Source of the DNA: Humisphaera borealis | GTDB lineage: Bacteria > Planctomycetota > Phycisphaerae > Tepidisphaerales > Tepidisphaeraceae | Assembly: GCF_015169395.1 (NCBI RefSeq) | Contig: NZ_CP063458.1 | Location: forward strand, 5,580,001 to 5,644,000 | Direction: 5' to 3' | DNA length: 64,000 nucleotides | Shown: one piece after another, positions 9,089 to 18,672 of the stretch | Numbering within the stretch: the stretch's first letter is position 1 | How the letters are laid out: each line of letters begins with the position of its first letter | Made by a program: the position numbers and the translations under genes | The notes under the pieces: generated by a model | The model's database searches: none | What the model was told of the DNA's origin: nothing | The model's input: the letters and a program-made list of their open reading frames with translations, nothing else

Positions 9089-9198
9089 GACATTTGGATA
9101 CCGCGCCCAGAGCGTTAAGTTGGCCGCAGACACATCGGTCGCTATTCTTTCCCTCTCGATATCCCCGATTCACTGAACCACGGAGGGTTCCCCCGCTC

Positions 9199-11568
9199 AT
9201 GAATGCCAACCACCTCGCGAAGATTTCCGTCGAACTGAACATCCGCCCGCAGCAGGTCGCCGCGACGGCGGCGCTGCTGGAAGAAGGCGGCACCGTGCCG
9301 TTCATCGCCCGCTACCGCAAGGAAGCAACCGGCACGCTGGACGAAGTCGCGATCACCGCCATCCGCGACCGCATGGCTCAACTCGCCGAGCTCGACACCC
9401 GCCGCGAGGCGATCGTCAAGTCGCTCGACGAGCGTAAACTCATGACCGACGACCTCAAAGGCAAGATCGCAGCCGCCGAGACGATGTCGGCCCTGGAAGA
9501 CATCTATCAGCCGTACCGCCCCAAACGGCGGACGCGGGCGATGATCGCCCGGGAAAAGGGGCTGGAACCGCTCGCGCTCGTGCTGATGGCGCAGAACCCC
9601 GCGATCGACCCGGCCGCCGAGGCGGCGAAGTTCGTCACGCCGGCCGAGTCGACCGTGACCGACGAGCTGAAGGTGCCCGATGCCGCCGCGGCATTGCAGG
9701 GCGCGCGGGACATCATCGCCGAGACGATCAACGACGACGCCGACGCCCGCGCGAAGATCCGCGATCTGTTCCTGAACGAAGGCATGCTCAAGAGCGAAGT
9801 GATCGCCGGCAAGGAAGAGGCGGGGGCCAAGTTCAAGGACTACTTCCAGTGGTCCGAGCCGATCGCCACCGCGCCGTCGCACCGTGTGCTTGCTGTTCGC
9901 CGCGGGGCGGCTGAAGAAGTGCTGTTTTTCCAGATTCGCCCGCAGGAAGAAGACGCCATCGGCATTCTCGAGCAGCAGTTCGTCAGGAACACCTCGCCCG
10001 CCGGCGAGCAGGTGAAGCTGGCCGTAAAGGATGCCTACAAGCGGCTGCTGTGCTTGTCGATGGAAACCGAGTGCCGGCTGGAATCGAAGAAGCGCGCCGA
10101 CGCCGCCGCGATCGAGGTCTTCGCCCAGAACTTGCGACAACTGCTCCTCGCGGCGGCCCTCGGCCAGAAGCGCGTACTCGCGATCGATCCCGGCTTTCGT
10201 ACCGGCTGCAAGATCGTCGTGCTCGACGCCCAGGGGCAGCTCATCCATAACGACGTCATCTACCCCGACCAGGGGCAGCACAAGACGCTCGAAGCGGTTG
10301 AAACGATCAAGCACCTGGTGAAAAAGCACGAGATCGAAGCGATCGCGATCGGCAACGGCACCGCATCGCGCGAGACCGAAACCTTCATCCGCAAGCTCGG
10401 CCTGCCGACGTCGGTCGCGATCGTGATGGTCAACGAGAGCGGCGCGAGCATCTATTCCGCGAGCGATATCGCCCGCGAAGAGTTCCCCGATCATGACATC
10501 ACCGTCCGCGGCGCGGTCAGCATCGGCCGACGGCTGATGGATCCGCTCGCCGAGCTGGTCAAGCTCGACCCCAAGAGCATTGGCGTCGGCCAGTACCAGC
10601 ACGATGTGGACCAGGACGCGCTCAAGAAATCACTCGATGACGTCGTCGTGTCGGCCGTGAACGCCGTGGGTGTCGAGGTGAACACGGCGTCCAAGCAACT
10701 GCTGACGTACGTATCCGGGCTGAACGCGACGATCGCTGACAACATCGTCAAGTTCCGCAACGAGAAGGGGGCCTTCAAGAGCCGTAAGGATCTGCTGAAG
10801 GTCGCCCGCCTTGGCGACAAGACGTTCGAACAGGCGGCCGGCTTCCTGCGGATTCGCGGGGCCGAAAACCCCCTCGACCAGTCGGCCGTGCATCCCGAGA
10901 GTTACGAGATCGTCGACCGCATGGCCAAGGACCTGGGCGTTACCGTCGCCGACCTGATGCGCGATGAAGCGCTGCGGAAGAAGATCGACAAGCAGAAGTA
11001 CGTGACCGCGACGGTCGGCATCCCCACGCTCACCGACATCATCAACGAGCTCGCCAAGCCCGGCCGAGATCCGCGCGAAAAGTTTGAGTTGTTCAGCTTC
11101 GCTGACGGCGTGAACAAGATCGAAGACGTCACTCCGGGCATGAAGCTGCCGGGCATCGTCACCAACGTGACGGCGTTCGGGGCGTTCGTGGATATCGGCG
11201 TCCACCAGGACGGTTTGGTTCACGTCAGCCAGCTCGCCGACCGGTTTGTGAAAGACCCCAACGAAGTCGTGAAAGTACAGCAGCGGGTGGAGGTGACGGT
11301 GGTGGAGGTCGATCTGGCCCGCAAGCGGATTGCGCTGTCGATGCGCAGCGCGCCCAGCGCTCCGCCGCAGCGGCGCACGGACGGCGAGCAGCACGCCGCC
11401 CCGCGAACGTCTCCCGCCCCGCAGCGGACCGGGCAAAGCGGTCCGACCCGCCCGGCCGGCCCCGCAGCACCGCCGCGACCGGTGCAGCAGCCCCAGCGCC
11501 GCCCTCAGCCTCCGCAACCGGCAAAAGAGGGTTGGTTTAGCATCGCAATCAAGGACGCGAAGAAGTAG
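9199..11568 (+). CDS. tex: Tex, RNA-binding transcription accessory protein
   Basis: This is a 789-residue Tex protein. The N-terminal HTH-like domain contains VPFIARYRKEATG, which is highly conserved. A YqgF/RuvC-like domain follows (VLAIDPGFRTGCK, with IGNGTASRETE), then helix-hairpin-helix elements (VGQYQHDVDQ, VSGLNATIADNIVKFR) and a C-terminal S1 RNA-binding domain (GIVTNVTAFGAFVDIGVHQDGLVHVSQ). The last 90 residues are a Pro/Gln/Arg-rich tail that ends in a short conserved-looking FSIAIKD. The start at 9199 (MNANHL) is preferred because the upstream extension is not conserved-looking. Confidence 0.95.
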   Translation: MNANHLAKISVELNIRPQQVAATAALLEEGGTVPFIARYRKEATGTLDEVAITAIRDRMAQLAELDTRREAIVKSLDERKLMTDDLKGKIAAAETMSALEDIYQPYRPKRRTRAMIAREKGLEPLALVLMAQNPAIDPAAEAAKFVTPAESTVTDELKVPDAAAALQGARDIIAETINDDADARAKIRDLFLNEGMLKSEVIAGKEEAGAKFKDYFQWSEPIATAPSHRVLAVRRGAAEEVLFFQIRPQEEDAIGILEQQFVRNTSPAGEQVKLAVKDAYKRLLCLSMETECRLESKKRADAAAIEVFAQNLRQLLLAAALGQKRVLAIDPGFRTGCKIVVLDAQGQLIHNDVIYPDQGQHKTLEAVETIKHLVKKHEIEAIAIGNGTASRETETFIRKLGLPTSVAIVMVNESGASIYSASDIAREEFPDHDITVRGAVSIGRRLMDPLAELVKLDPKSIGVGQYQHDVDQDALKKSLDDVVVSAVNAVGVEVNTASKQLLTYVSGLNATIADNIVKFRNEKGAFKSRKDLLKVARLGDKTFEQAAGFLRIRGAENPLDQSAVHPESYEIVDRMAKDLGVTVADLMRDEALRKKIDKQKYVTATVGIPTLTDIINELAKPGRDPREKFELFSFADGVNKIEDVTPGMKLPGIVTNVTAFGAFVDIGVHQDGLVHVSQLADRFVKDPNEVVKVQQRVEVTVVEVDLARKRIALSMRSAPSAPPQRRTDGEQHAAPRTSPAPQRTGQSGPTRPAGPAAPPRPVQQPQRRPQPPQPAKEGWFSIAIKDAKK

Positions 11569-11583
11569 AGAATCAGCAGCGGC

Positions 11584-11746
11584 GGGGCAGGCATTCTTGC
11601 CTGCCTCGGATGTTGGAGTGCCGGGCATTCCTGCCCGGCCGACGACATCCGAAGCAAGTGGTCAATCACATGGAATCCTGCGTTTCCGCTCAGGCCGGCA
11701 GGAATGCCGGCGTCGCGGAAACGCGGCAGACAAGAATGTCTGCCCC
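11584..11746. repeat. Nested palindromic dispersed repeat between tex and ettA
   Basis: An outer inverted repeat pairs 11584-11605 with 11725-11746 (each contains GGCATTCTTGCC or its variant), and each arm is itself palindromic. Inside lies a second family, GCCGGGCATTCCTGCCCGGC, and its inverted variant near 11695-11712. The stretch fills the tex-ettA gap and has no coding signal. Confidence 0.85.
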
Positions 11747-11790
11747 ACCGAATCCAATCGGTACGTACTTCCGGTACATTCTCCCCCCTC

Positions 11791-13497
<1,707 letters not shown>

Positions 13498-13498
13498 G

Positions 13499-13514
13499 GT
13501 CCGCCTTGGCGGAC
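13499..13514. terminator. GTCCGCCTTGGCGGAC palindrome directly after ettA stop
   Basis: A 7-base-stem hairpin with a TT loop begins two bases after the TAG stop codon. The same sequence in the same position is seen at 16160-16175 and 43004-43019. It could be a terminator or 3'-end stabiliser, although no U-tract follows. Confidence 0.6.
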
Positions 13515-13561
13515 GCGAGCCCCTAGGCTTCTCCGTTACGAACGCCTGCGATCCGGCAGGA

Positions 13562-13579
13562 GCAGGCTGGAAAGCCTGC
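13562..13579. repeat. Short palindrome GCAGGCT-GGAA-AGCCTGC
   Basis: An 18-base hairpin-forming repeat lies between ettA and the trypsin-FGE gene. It resembles the other small palindromes in this window's intergenic regions. Confidence 0.7.
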
Positions 13580-13661
13580 GCCACAAAGGATTCAATTCAT
13601 TTGCGTTCCCCGTTGCCCTATAATTTGTCCCAGGTATCCAGGTCCGACAACGGGAGGCATC

Positions 13662-16055
13662 ATGGGATTTCGGATCGTATTGGCACTAGCCCTGCAGGTG
13701 ATCTGCGCGTCAGCGTATGGTGCGGTCGAAAACGCACTGCTCGAATCAGGACGCCGGGCTACCGGCTATGTCCTGGTCGGCAACGAGAAGAGTTTCTCGA
13801 CCGGGTCGTCGTTCTGCGTCGATGCCACCGGTATTTTCATCACCAATCACCACGTCGTCGCCGACTTCAACGCCAAGACTGACCAGATTCGGATCGTCGT
13901 CGCCCCGGGGACAAAGGCCCAGAAGATCTTCGCGGCAACCATCGTCAAGACCGACGCTGCCAGCGACGTGGCGATCCTGCGGGTCGATCGGTCGGGCAAC
14001 CTGGAAGTGCTCGACCTGGCCTCACCGGCGTCGCTGGCGGGACTGAAGGAGACCACTCCCGTCGCCGCGTTCGGATTCCCGCTCGGGCAGAAGTTGTCGT
14101 TGAAGGCCGACAGCACCTACCCGGCGACCTCCATCACCGTCGGCCGGGTCAGCGCGTTGCGCAAACAGGGTGGCCAGCTCGTCGACATCCAGTTCGACGC
14201 CAACGTCACCTTCGGCAACTCCGGAGGGCCGCTGATCGACAGTTCCGGCTCGGTCATTGGCATCGTCCGGGGCGGGGTGCCGGGCAAGCCCATTAACTTT
14301 GCCGTGCCGGTGTCGTACATCCGCAGCCTGCTGTCGGCGGCCGGCATCACCCCGACCCCGCGGATGATGACCGACCCCGATGTCGCGGCGTGGTACATCC
14401 GCTGGCTATCGCGGGAGAAGTCCGTCGACAAGGCGGCGGTCCCTTCGCCTGAGGTTCAGAAGAAGAACCTGGAGATCGTCCGGGGGCTGATGGACAAGTC
14501 CTACGCCGACAAGACGCCCGCCGGCCGCTACAACCTGCTGATCGAGTTGCTCGGCCGGGCGACAGAGACGAAGGATGACCCCGACGGCCGCTACACGCTG
14601 CTGAACGAAGCCCGCGAGATCGGCATCTCGTCCGGCGACGTGATGGCGTCGCTCTACGCGTGCAGCCGAATCACCGACGCGTACGCCGTTCGGCCGGCCG
14701 ACATCGTCTTGGACACGCTCGAGCGCTCGGCACCCAAAGGGGCAAGTCAGCAGCAGGAACTGGCGTGGGTCTCGGCGACCGCGATGATGCTGGCCGAGGC
14801 CAAATCGCAGCGGGAAGAATACGCCGAAGTCCGCAAGCTCATCCCGCTGATCCGCTCGTCGGGGACGGCGTCGCGCAACCCGGCGGTTCTGGCACAAATG
14901 CGCGACCGCGTCGCCCGGCTGGAAGCCCTGGCGGCGGAGTTCACCAAGGTCGAGTCGTCGCTGGACAAGCTGAAAACCGCTCCCGAAGACCCCGACGCCA
15001 ATGCGACCGTCGGCAAGTACAAATGCCTGGTTCGCGGCGACTTTGACGCGGGCCTGCCGATGCTGGCCAAAGGCTCGGACGGCCCGCTGAAAGCCATCGC
15101 CGCCGCCGACTTGAAGAACCCCGCCACACCGGAAGCGCAGCGGGAACTGGGCGACCAGTGGTGGGACATGGCGGCCAAGCAGCCGCTCGCGGCCGACGGG
15201 TGCAAGGCTCGCGCGGGGTTCTGGTACGCCAAGGCCCAGCCGCAGCTGACCGGTCTGGTCAAGACGATGGTCGACCAGCGGCTGGCACAATTGCCGTCAA
15301 CGCTGAGACTGCAATCGCGAACAACGTTCACCAACAGCATTGGTGCGCGCCTGGTCTACGTGAAGCCTGGCACCTTTGCCATGGGAAGCGCCCAGACGGT
15401 CGCGGGGCGCGGTGCGGACGAGTTTCAGCACGAGGTGACGATCTCCCAGGGGTATTACATGGGGGCAACTGAAGTCACCCAGGCGCAGTGGCGTGCGGTG
15501 ATGGGCACTGAGCCAAGCCGCCTGAAACAGGACGATTTTCCCGTCGACGCTGTATCGTGGCACGACGCCGCTGAGTTTTGTCGGAGGTTGAGCCAGAAGG
15601 AGGGCAAAACCTACCGACTGCCGACGGAAGCCGAGTGGGAGTACGCCGCCCGCGCCGGGACGACGACGAAATGGAGCTTCGGCGATCGGCCCGAAGACCT
15701 GCACCGATTCGGCAATTACAGCGACGTGTCCAGCACCCAGAACCATCGATGGCAGGACAAGTCGGCCAATGACGGGAATGACAGGCTCGCGAGAGTTGGG
15801 TCGTACCCGTCAAACCCTTGGGGCTTGTACGACATGTATGGCAACGTCCATGAATGGTGTTCCGACTGGTATGGCGAGTATCCCCAGGTCGCGGTGACCG
15901 ACCCGGCCGGACCGAATACGGGGACAGAGCGCGTTGTGCGCGGGGGGTCGTATGCGAACGCAGCGAGCACCTGCTCAAGCGCCAAACGGGGAACGTTGTC
16001 TCCCGACAAGAGACAAGGAAGCTATGGCTTCCGCATCGTGATGGTCGAGAACTAA
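13662..16055 (+). CDS. Secreted trypsin-like protease fused to FGE/SUMF1-type domain
   Basis: This is a 797-residue exported fusion protein. A signal peptide covers residues 1-20. A trypsin-like domain follows with the triad in DegP-like context: TNHHVV (His64), ASDVAIL (Asp102) and GNSGGP (Ser187). Residues of about 230-540 form an alpha-helical, solenoid-like middle. The last 240 residues are a formylglycine-generating-enzyme-like fold (GTFAMGS, RLPTEAEWEYAAR, GNVHEWCSDWYG, RVVRGGSY). In human FGE two cysteines bind copper. Here the first position is Asn766 and only the second, Cys771, remains, so sulfatase-activating oxidase activity is unlikely. The start follows a GGGAGG site four bases upstream. 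It is flanked by two copies of the ettA 3' end. Confidence 0.92.
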   Translation: MGFRIVLALALQVICASAYGAVENALLESGRRATGYVLVGNEKSFSTGSSFCVDATGIFITNHHVVADFNAKTDQIRIVVAPGTKAQKIFAATIVKTDAASDVAILRVDRSGNLEVLDLASPASLAGLKETTPVAAFGFPLGQKLSLKADSTYPATSITVGRVSALRKQGGQLVDIQFDANVTFGNSGGPLIDSSGSVIGIVRGGVPGKPINFAVPVSYIRSLLSAAGITPTPRMMTDPDVAAWYIRWLSREKSVDKAAVPSPEVQKKNLEIVRGLMDKSYADKTPAGRYNLLIELLGRATETKDDPDGRYTLLNEAREIGISSGDVMASLYACSRITDAYAVRPADIVLDTLERSAPKGASQQQELAWVSATAMMLAEAKSQREEYAEVRKLIPLIRSSGTASRNPAVLAQMRDRVARLEALAAEFTKVESSLDKLKTAPEDPDANATVGKYKCLVRGDFDAGLPMLAKGSDGPLKAIAAADLKNPATPEAQRELGDQWWDMAAKQPLAADGCKARAGFWYAKAQPQLTGLVKTMVDQRLAQLPSTLRLQSRTTFTNSIGARLVYVKPGTFAMGSAQTVAGRGADEFQHEVTISQGYYMGATEVTQAQWRAVMGTEPSRLKQDDFPVDAVSWHDAAEFCRRLSQKEGKTYRLPTEAEWEYAARAGTTTKWSFGDRPEDLHRFGNYSDVSSTQNHRWQDKSANDGNDRLARVGSYPSNPWGLYDMYGNVHEWCSDWYGEYPQVAVTDPAGPNTGTERVVRGGSYANAASTCSSAKRGTLSPDKRQGSYGFRIVMVEN

Positions 16056-16100
16056 GTTTTATCTTCCGACGCGTCGCGTTGCCTATCAAGTCGGCCTCCA

Positions 16101-16179
16101 CTGGGCAAAGACGCCGACCCGCCGCGGCCGCCTCAAGTACCGTAATTTGACCAAGTAGGGTCCGCCTTGGCGGACGCGA
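16101..16179 (+). pseudogene. Duplicated 3'-end fragment of ettA
   Basis: These 79 bases repeat the last 57 coding bases, the stop codon and the following 21 bases of ettA (13441-13518), including the GTCCGCCTTGGCGGAC palindrome. A one-base insertion shifts the frame, and a handful of substitutions mark divergence. Nothing of the rest of ettA is present. It lies about 45 bases after the trypsin-FGE stop, so the two copies flank that gene as direct repeats. Confidence 0.85.
16160..16175. terminator. GTCCGCCTTGGCGGAC palindrome, second copy
   Basis: This copy is identical to the one after ettA and lies inside the duplicated ettA tail. It is 8 bases from the convergent LRR gene's stop and could end transcription from both sides. 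Confidence 0.55.
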
Positions 16180-16183
16180 TGTG

Positions 16184-17182
16184 CTAGTCACGGTTCGGAA
16201 ACCACGAGACGATGCCGATCTTGCAAAGTGGAAGCGCTCGTTTCAACTCCTGATACTCCGCATCAGTCAGACACTCTTGAGGAAGGGCTAATTGCGTAAG
16301 GTTCTTCAAGCCGTACAGTTCGCGCACTCCTTTGGACGTCACCTTGGAACATTCCGAGATATCGAGGCATTCCAAGTGGATCAGTTGGGCGAGTCGTCTG
16401 ACGCCAGCATCTGTCAGATCGGCCCCGCGCAAGTGAAGCTGCCGCAATTGACTGATCTTGGCAAGTTCTTCAGCACCGCCGTCCGTGATCTGCGAATCGA
16501 AGAGGAACAGGAACTTAAGATCCTTAAGGCCGACCAGATGCTTGACCCCAGCGTCTCCGATTGGACATTTGCCGAGGCCTAGCTCCTCAAGCTTCTCGAA
16601 AGCAGCGATGTCGGCCAGCGAGGCATCACCCACGTCCGTGCGGTAAAGATCAAGTTGCCGCAGTAGCTTAAGATGTTTGAGGTTCCTGAAACCGCTGCCG
16701 TTGATCGCGCATCCCGTCAGATCGAGTCGTTCCAGCTCCCTGCAGCCGACGAGATGCTTAAGCCCATCGTCCTTAATGCGCGTGAACCGCAGTTTGAGGG
16801 ACCGCAAATGTGGCAGTTTTGCGATGTGCAGCAAGCCCCGATCGTCGATCGAATCGCAATGGCTGAGATCAACCCGTACCAGTCGTGGAAGATCTGCAAG
16901 AAGTTTCAGACCCTCGCCTGTGATGCCGGAGCACTGTTCGAGACGCAGCTCTTCCAAATCCTTGAGCGCAGCGAGCAACGCGAGGTCACTGTCTCGTACG
17001 CGCGTGTTTCGGAAATCCACGGTAACGACCGGTTGACCGACGATGACATTATTCGAATGCGTTTCGCCATTGAGGCTGACGATCTTTCGTATTGCCGCTT
17101 CCTGGTCAGTCGCCATCGTCGCCAGACCACCTACAGTGGCGGCGAGAAGTATCACGAGGAAGGCTGATTGTCGCCGAGTCAT
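16184..17182 (-). CDS. Leucine-rich-repeat protein with N-terminal signal/anchor
   Basis: This 332-residue protein begins with a signal or anchor segment (FLVILLAATVGGLATMA). About nine leucine-rich repeats of roughly 24 residues follow, of the cysteine-containing or F-box-like subtype (LEELRLEQCSGITGEGLKLLADL, LVRVDLSHCDSID). It lacks any catalytic domain, so a binding role outside the cytoplasm is likely. Its third codon positions look more A/T-rich than those of its neighbours, suggesting different ancestry. It is convergent with the trypsin-FGE gene and divergent from the GatB/YqeY gene. Confidence 0.85.
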   Translation of the reverse strand: MTRRQSAFLVILLAATVGGLATMATDQEAAIRKIVSLNGETHSNNVIVGQPVVTVDFRNTRVRDSDLALLAALKDLEELRLEQCSGITGEGLKLLADLPRLVRVDLSHCDSIDDRGLLHIAKLPHLRSLKLRFTRIKDDGLKHLVGCRELERLDLTGCAINGSGFRNLKHLKLLRQLDLYRTDVGDASLADIAAFEKLEELGLGKCPIGDAGVKHLVGLKDLKFLFLFDSQITDGGAEELAKISQLRQLHLRGADLTDAGVRRLAQLIHLECLDISECSKVTSKGVRELYGLKNLTQLALPQECLTDAEYQELKRALPLCKIGIVSWFPNRD

Positions 17183-17308
17183 GTTTCATACCTTAGAATG
17201 TGATGGTAGGTAAAATCCGATCCCTTCCGGAGCTTACGGAATTTGTTACCCGTCCGCGATTGAATATTTCCTTAGCGTTTTCATATGTCTGCTCTCTTTG
17301 GAGCCACC

Positions 17309-17743
17309 ATGGACCTCTTATCCCGCCTCACCGAAGACATGAAAGCCGCCATGAAGAGCGGCCAGAAGGATCGCCTCGGCGTCATCCGCATGCTGATCAG
17401 CGAAGTGAAGATCATCGACATGCAGCCCAGCAAGCCGACGGCGGAGCAGGCGGTGGAGTCTTACGCCAAGAAGCTCCGCAAGAGCCTGGAGGAGTACGAG
17501 AAGCTCGGCAAGACCGCCGAGGTCGACAAGCTGAAGTTTGAGATCGGCGTCGCCGACGAGTACCTGCCGAAGAAGGCGTCGGCCGAGGAGACCGAACGGC
17601 TGGTCGATGCGTTCCTCGCCGCCAATGCGTTTACCGAGAAGCAGGCCGGCCAAGCGACGGGCGCGTTCATGAAAGCGCACGCCGGGCAGGTTGATCCGGC
17701 CCTGGTGAACCCGCTCGTGCGGAAGAAGCTGGCGGGGAAGTGA
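17309..17743 (+). CDS. GatB/YqeY domain protein
   Basis: This 144-residue protein matches the YqeY family, which resembles the tRNA-binding tail of GatB. The motifs are LTEDMKAAMKSGQKDRLGVIRML at the N-terminus, YLPKKASAEE in the middle and a C-terminal KAHAGQVDPALVNPLVRKKLAG. The start at 17309 is preferred over an in-frame ATG eight codons earlier because a GGAG ribosome-binding site lies about seven bases before it. The role is probably linked to tRNA-dependent amidation, but family function is not firmly established. Confidence 0.9.
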   Translation: MDLLSRLTEDMKAAMKSGQKDRLGVIRMLISEVKIIDMQPSKPTAEQAVESYAKKLRKSLEEYEKLGKTAEVDKLKFEIGVADEYLPKKASAEETERLVDAFLAANAFTEKQAGQATGAFMKAHAGQVDPALVNPLVRKKLAGK

Positions 17744-17783
17744 ACGCGGCGGGGGGCCTAAGTCACGTTGTCGGCCTCATGCT

Positions 17784-17878
17784 GGGTGGCATGGGCTGGT
17801 GTACTCGGTTGGTGCGTGGCCGGGTGACTGCAGTCAGCCGTCGCCACGGGCAGCGGAGTACCGCAGCCCATGGCACCC
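17784..17878. repeat. Palindromic dispersed repeat (25-base arms)
   Basis: Arms at 17784-17808 and 17854-17878 are near-perfect reverse complements. The loop contains a smaller palindrome, TGACTGCAGTCA. The arm core GGGTGCCATGGGCTG resembles a dispersed repeat family. It lies in a gene-free stretch. Confidence 0.85.
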
Positions 17879-18192
17879 GAGAGACACGCCAATGCCAATG
17901 ATCTGCGTTAGATAAGCGGCTTGGGTGGTTGTGTCTTTCTGCTTGCAATTCTGCGCAGCAAACTTAACATATACCGTACAAATAGTCTTGCTCTGGTCGT
18001 ACGCCTCCGGCGTTCGATCGGGTTGGATTAGCGCTGCCTGGTGCCTGGTGGCCGCGGGTGTGATCCGTTGGCGACTGGGGTGTCGGACTGGGTGGCGGGA
18101 GTGCGTGGTTCTTTCGGCGGGTCGTGTGGCTCGCCGCGGTGATGGCATTGGGTTGACTCGGACGATCCGCCCGCGCGTGTGGCTTGCCGAAG

Positions 18193-18261
18193 GAGCCGCG
18201 CACGAAGTAAGCGGGGAGGGACGCGGCATCGCGTTGCTCCCGCTTACTTCGTGCGCGGCTC
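18193..18261. repeat. Perfect 23-base inverted repeat
   Basis: The arms 18193-18215 and 18239-18261 match at all 23 positions (arm core GCGCACGAAGTAAGC), with a 23-base GC-rich loop. The perfect match suggests recent origin or selection for structure. Confidence 0.9.
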
Positions 18262-18355
18262 ACTCGGAACGTCATGGGCGTTGACGGGTCGGGCCGAGCG
18301 GTCTTGTTTTGGGAGGTGTGAGCGAAACGCAGGACGACGATCGGCCTGATGGCTT

Positions 18356-18645
18356 GGGTTCGTTCGGCGGAATCACGATCGCCTCGGGTTCGTTTGGCGG
18401 CGTGACCGTGGCATGAGCATGTACGCATGCCCGTGTCTCCTGGCGGCCGCCGTTCATGGGCAAGCGTGCTTTCCCATGCCACATGGCGATGGAGATCTCG
18501 GGTTCGTTTGGCCATCCTGGGTTCGTTCGGCCGGCACGTGAGCACCCGCTGTCCGAACCCCCACCCTAGCCCTCCCCGGAGTACCGCGGAGGAGGGGACT
18601 TAAGGCGTCTCTCGGGTTCGTTTGGCGATCTTGGGTTCGTTCGGC
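18356..18645. repeat. Six copies of GGGTTCGTTYGGC in three pairs
   Basis: Copies lie at 18356, 18386, 18500, 18519, 18614 and 18633. Each pair contains one TTTGGC and one TTCGGC variant. The second and third pairs have identical 19-base spacing and similar flanks, so about 36 bases were duplicated. It is not a CRISPR because the spacing is irregular and the units are short. Confidence 0.85.
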
Positions 18646-18672
18646 AGGGTGGTATGAACGTCGGCTGCGTGG

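Larger units (their letters stand above)
17744..18672. other. Gene-free, repeat-rich intergenic region (about 930 bases)
   Basis: No reading frame here has convincing start, codon bias or known motifs. The longest, a 193-residue minus-strand frame, is Arg/Pro-rich and consists largely of translated repeats. The region holds two palindromes (17784-17878, 18193-18261) and six copies of a 13-base motif (18356-18645), plus a partial copy of a CCTCCCCGGAGTACCG-type repeat near 18570. I see no tRNA or clear promoter. Confidence 0.8.

Noticed and set aside
13662-16055. Aerobic formylglycine-generating enzyme serving the sulfatases.
   Set aside because: One of the two copper-site cysteines is Asn766, and the domain is fused to a protease. 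The nearby radical-SAM maturase is the better candidate.
17964-18545. A 193-residue minus-strand frame in the repeat-rich gap.
   Set aside because: Its composition follows the GGGTTCGTTYGGC repeats and palindromes; no domain, no clear start, no codon bias.
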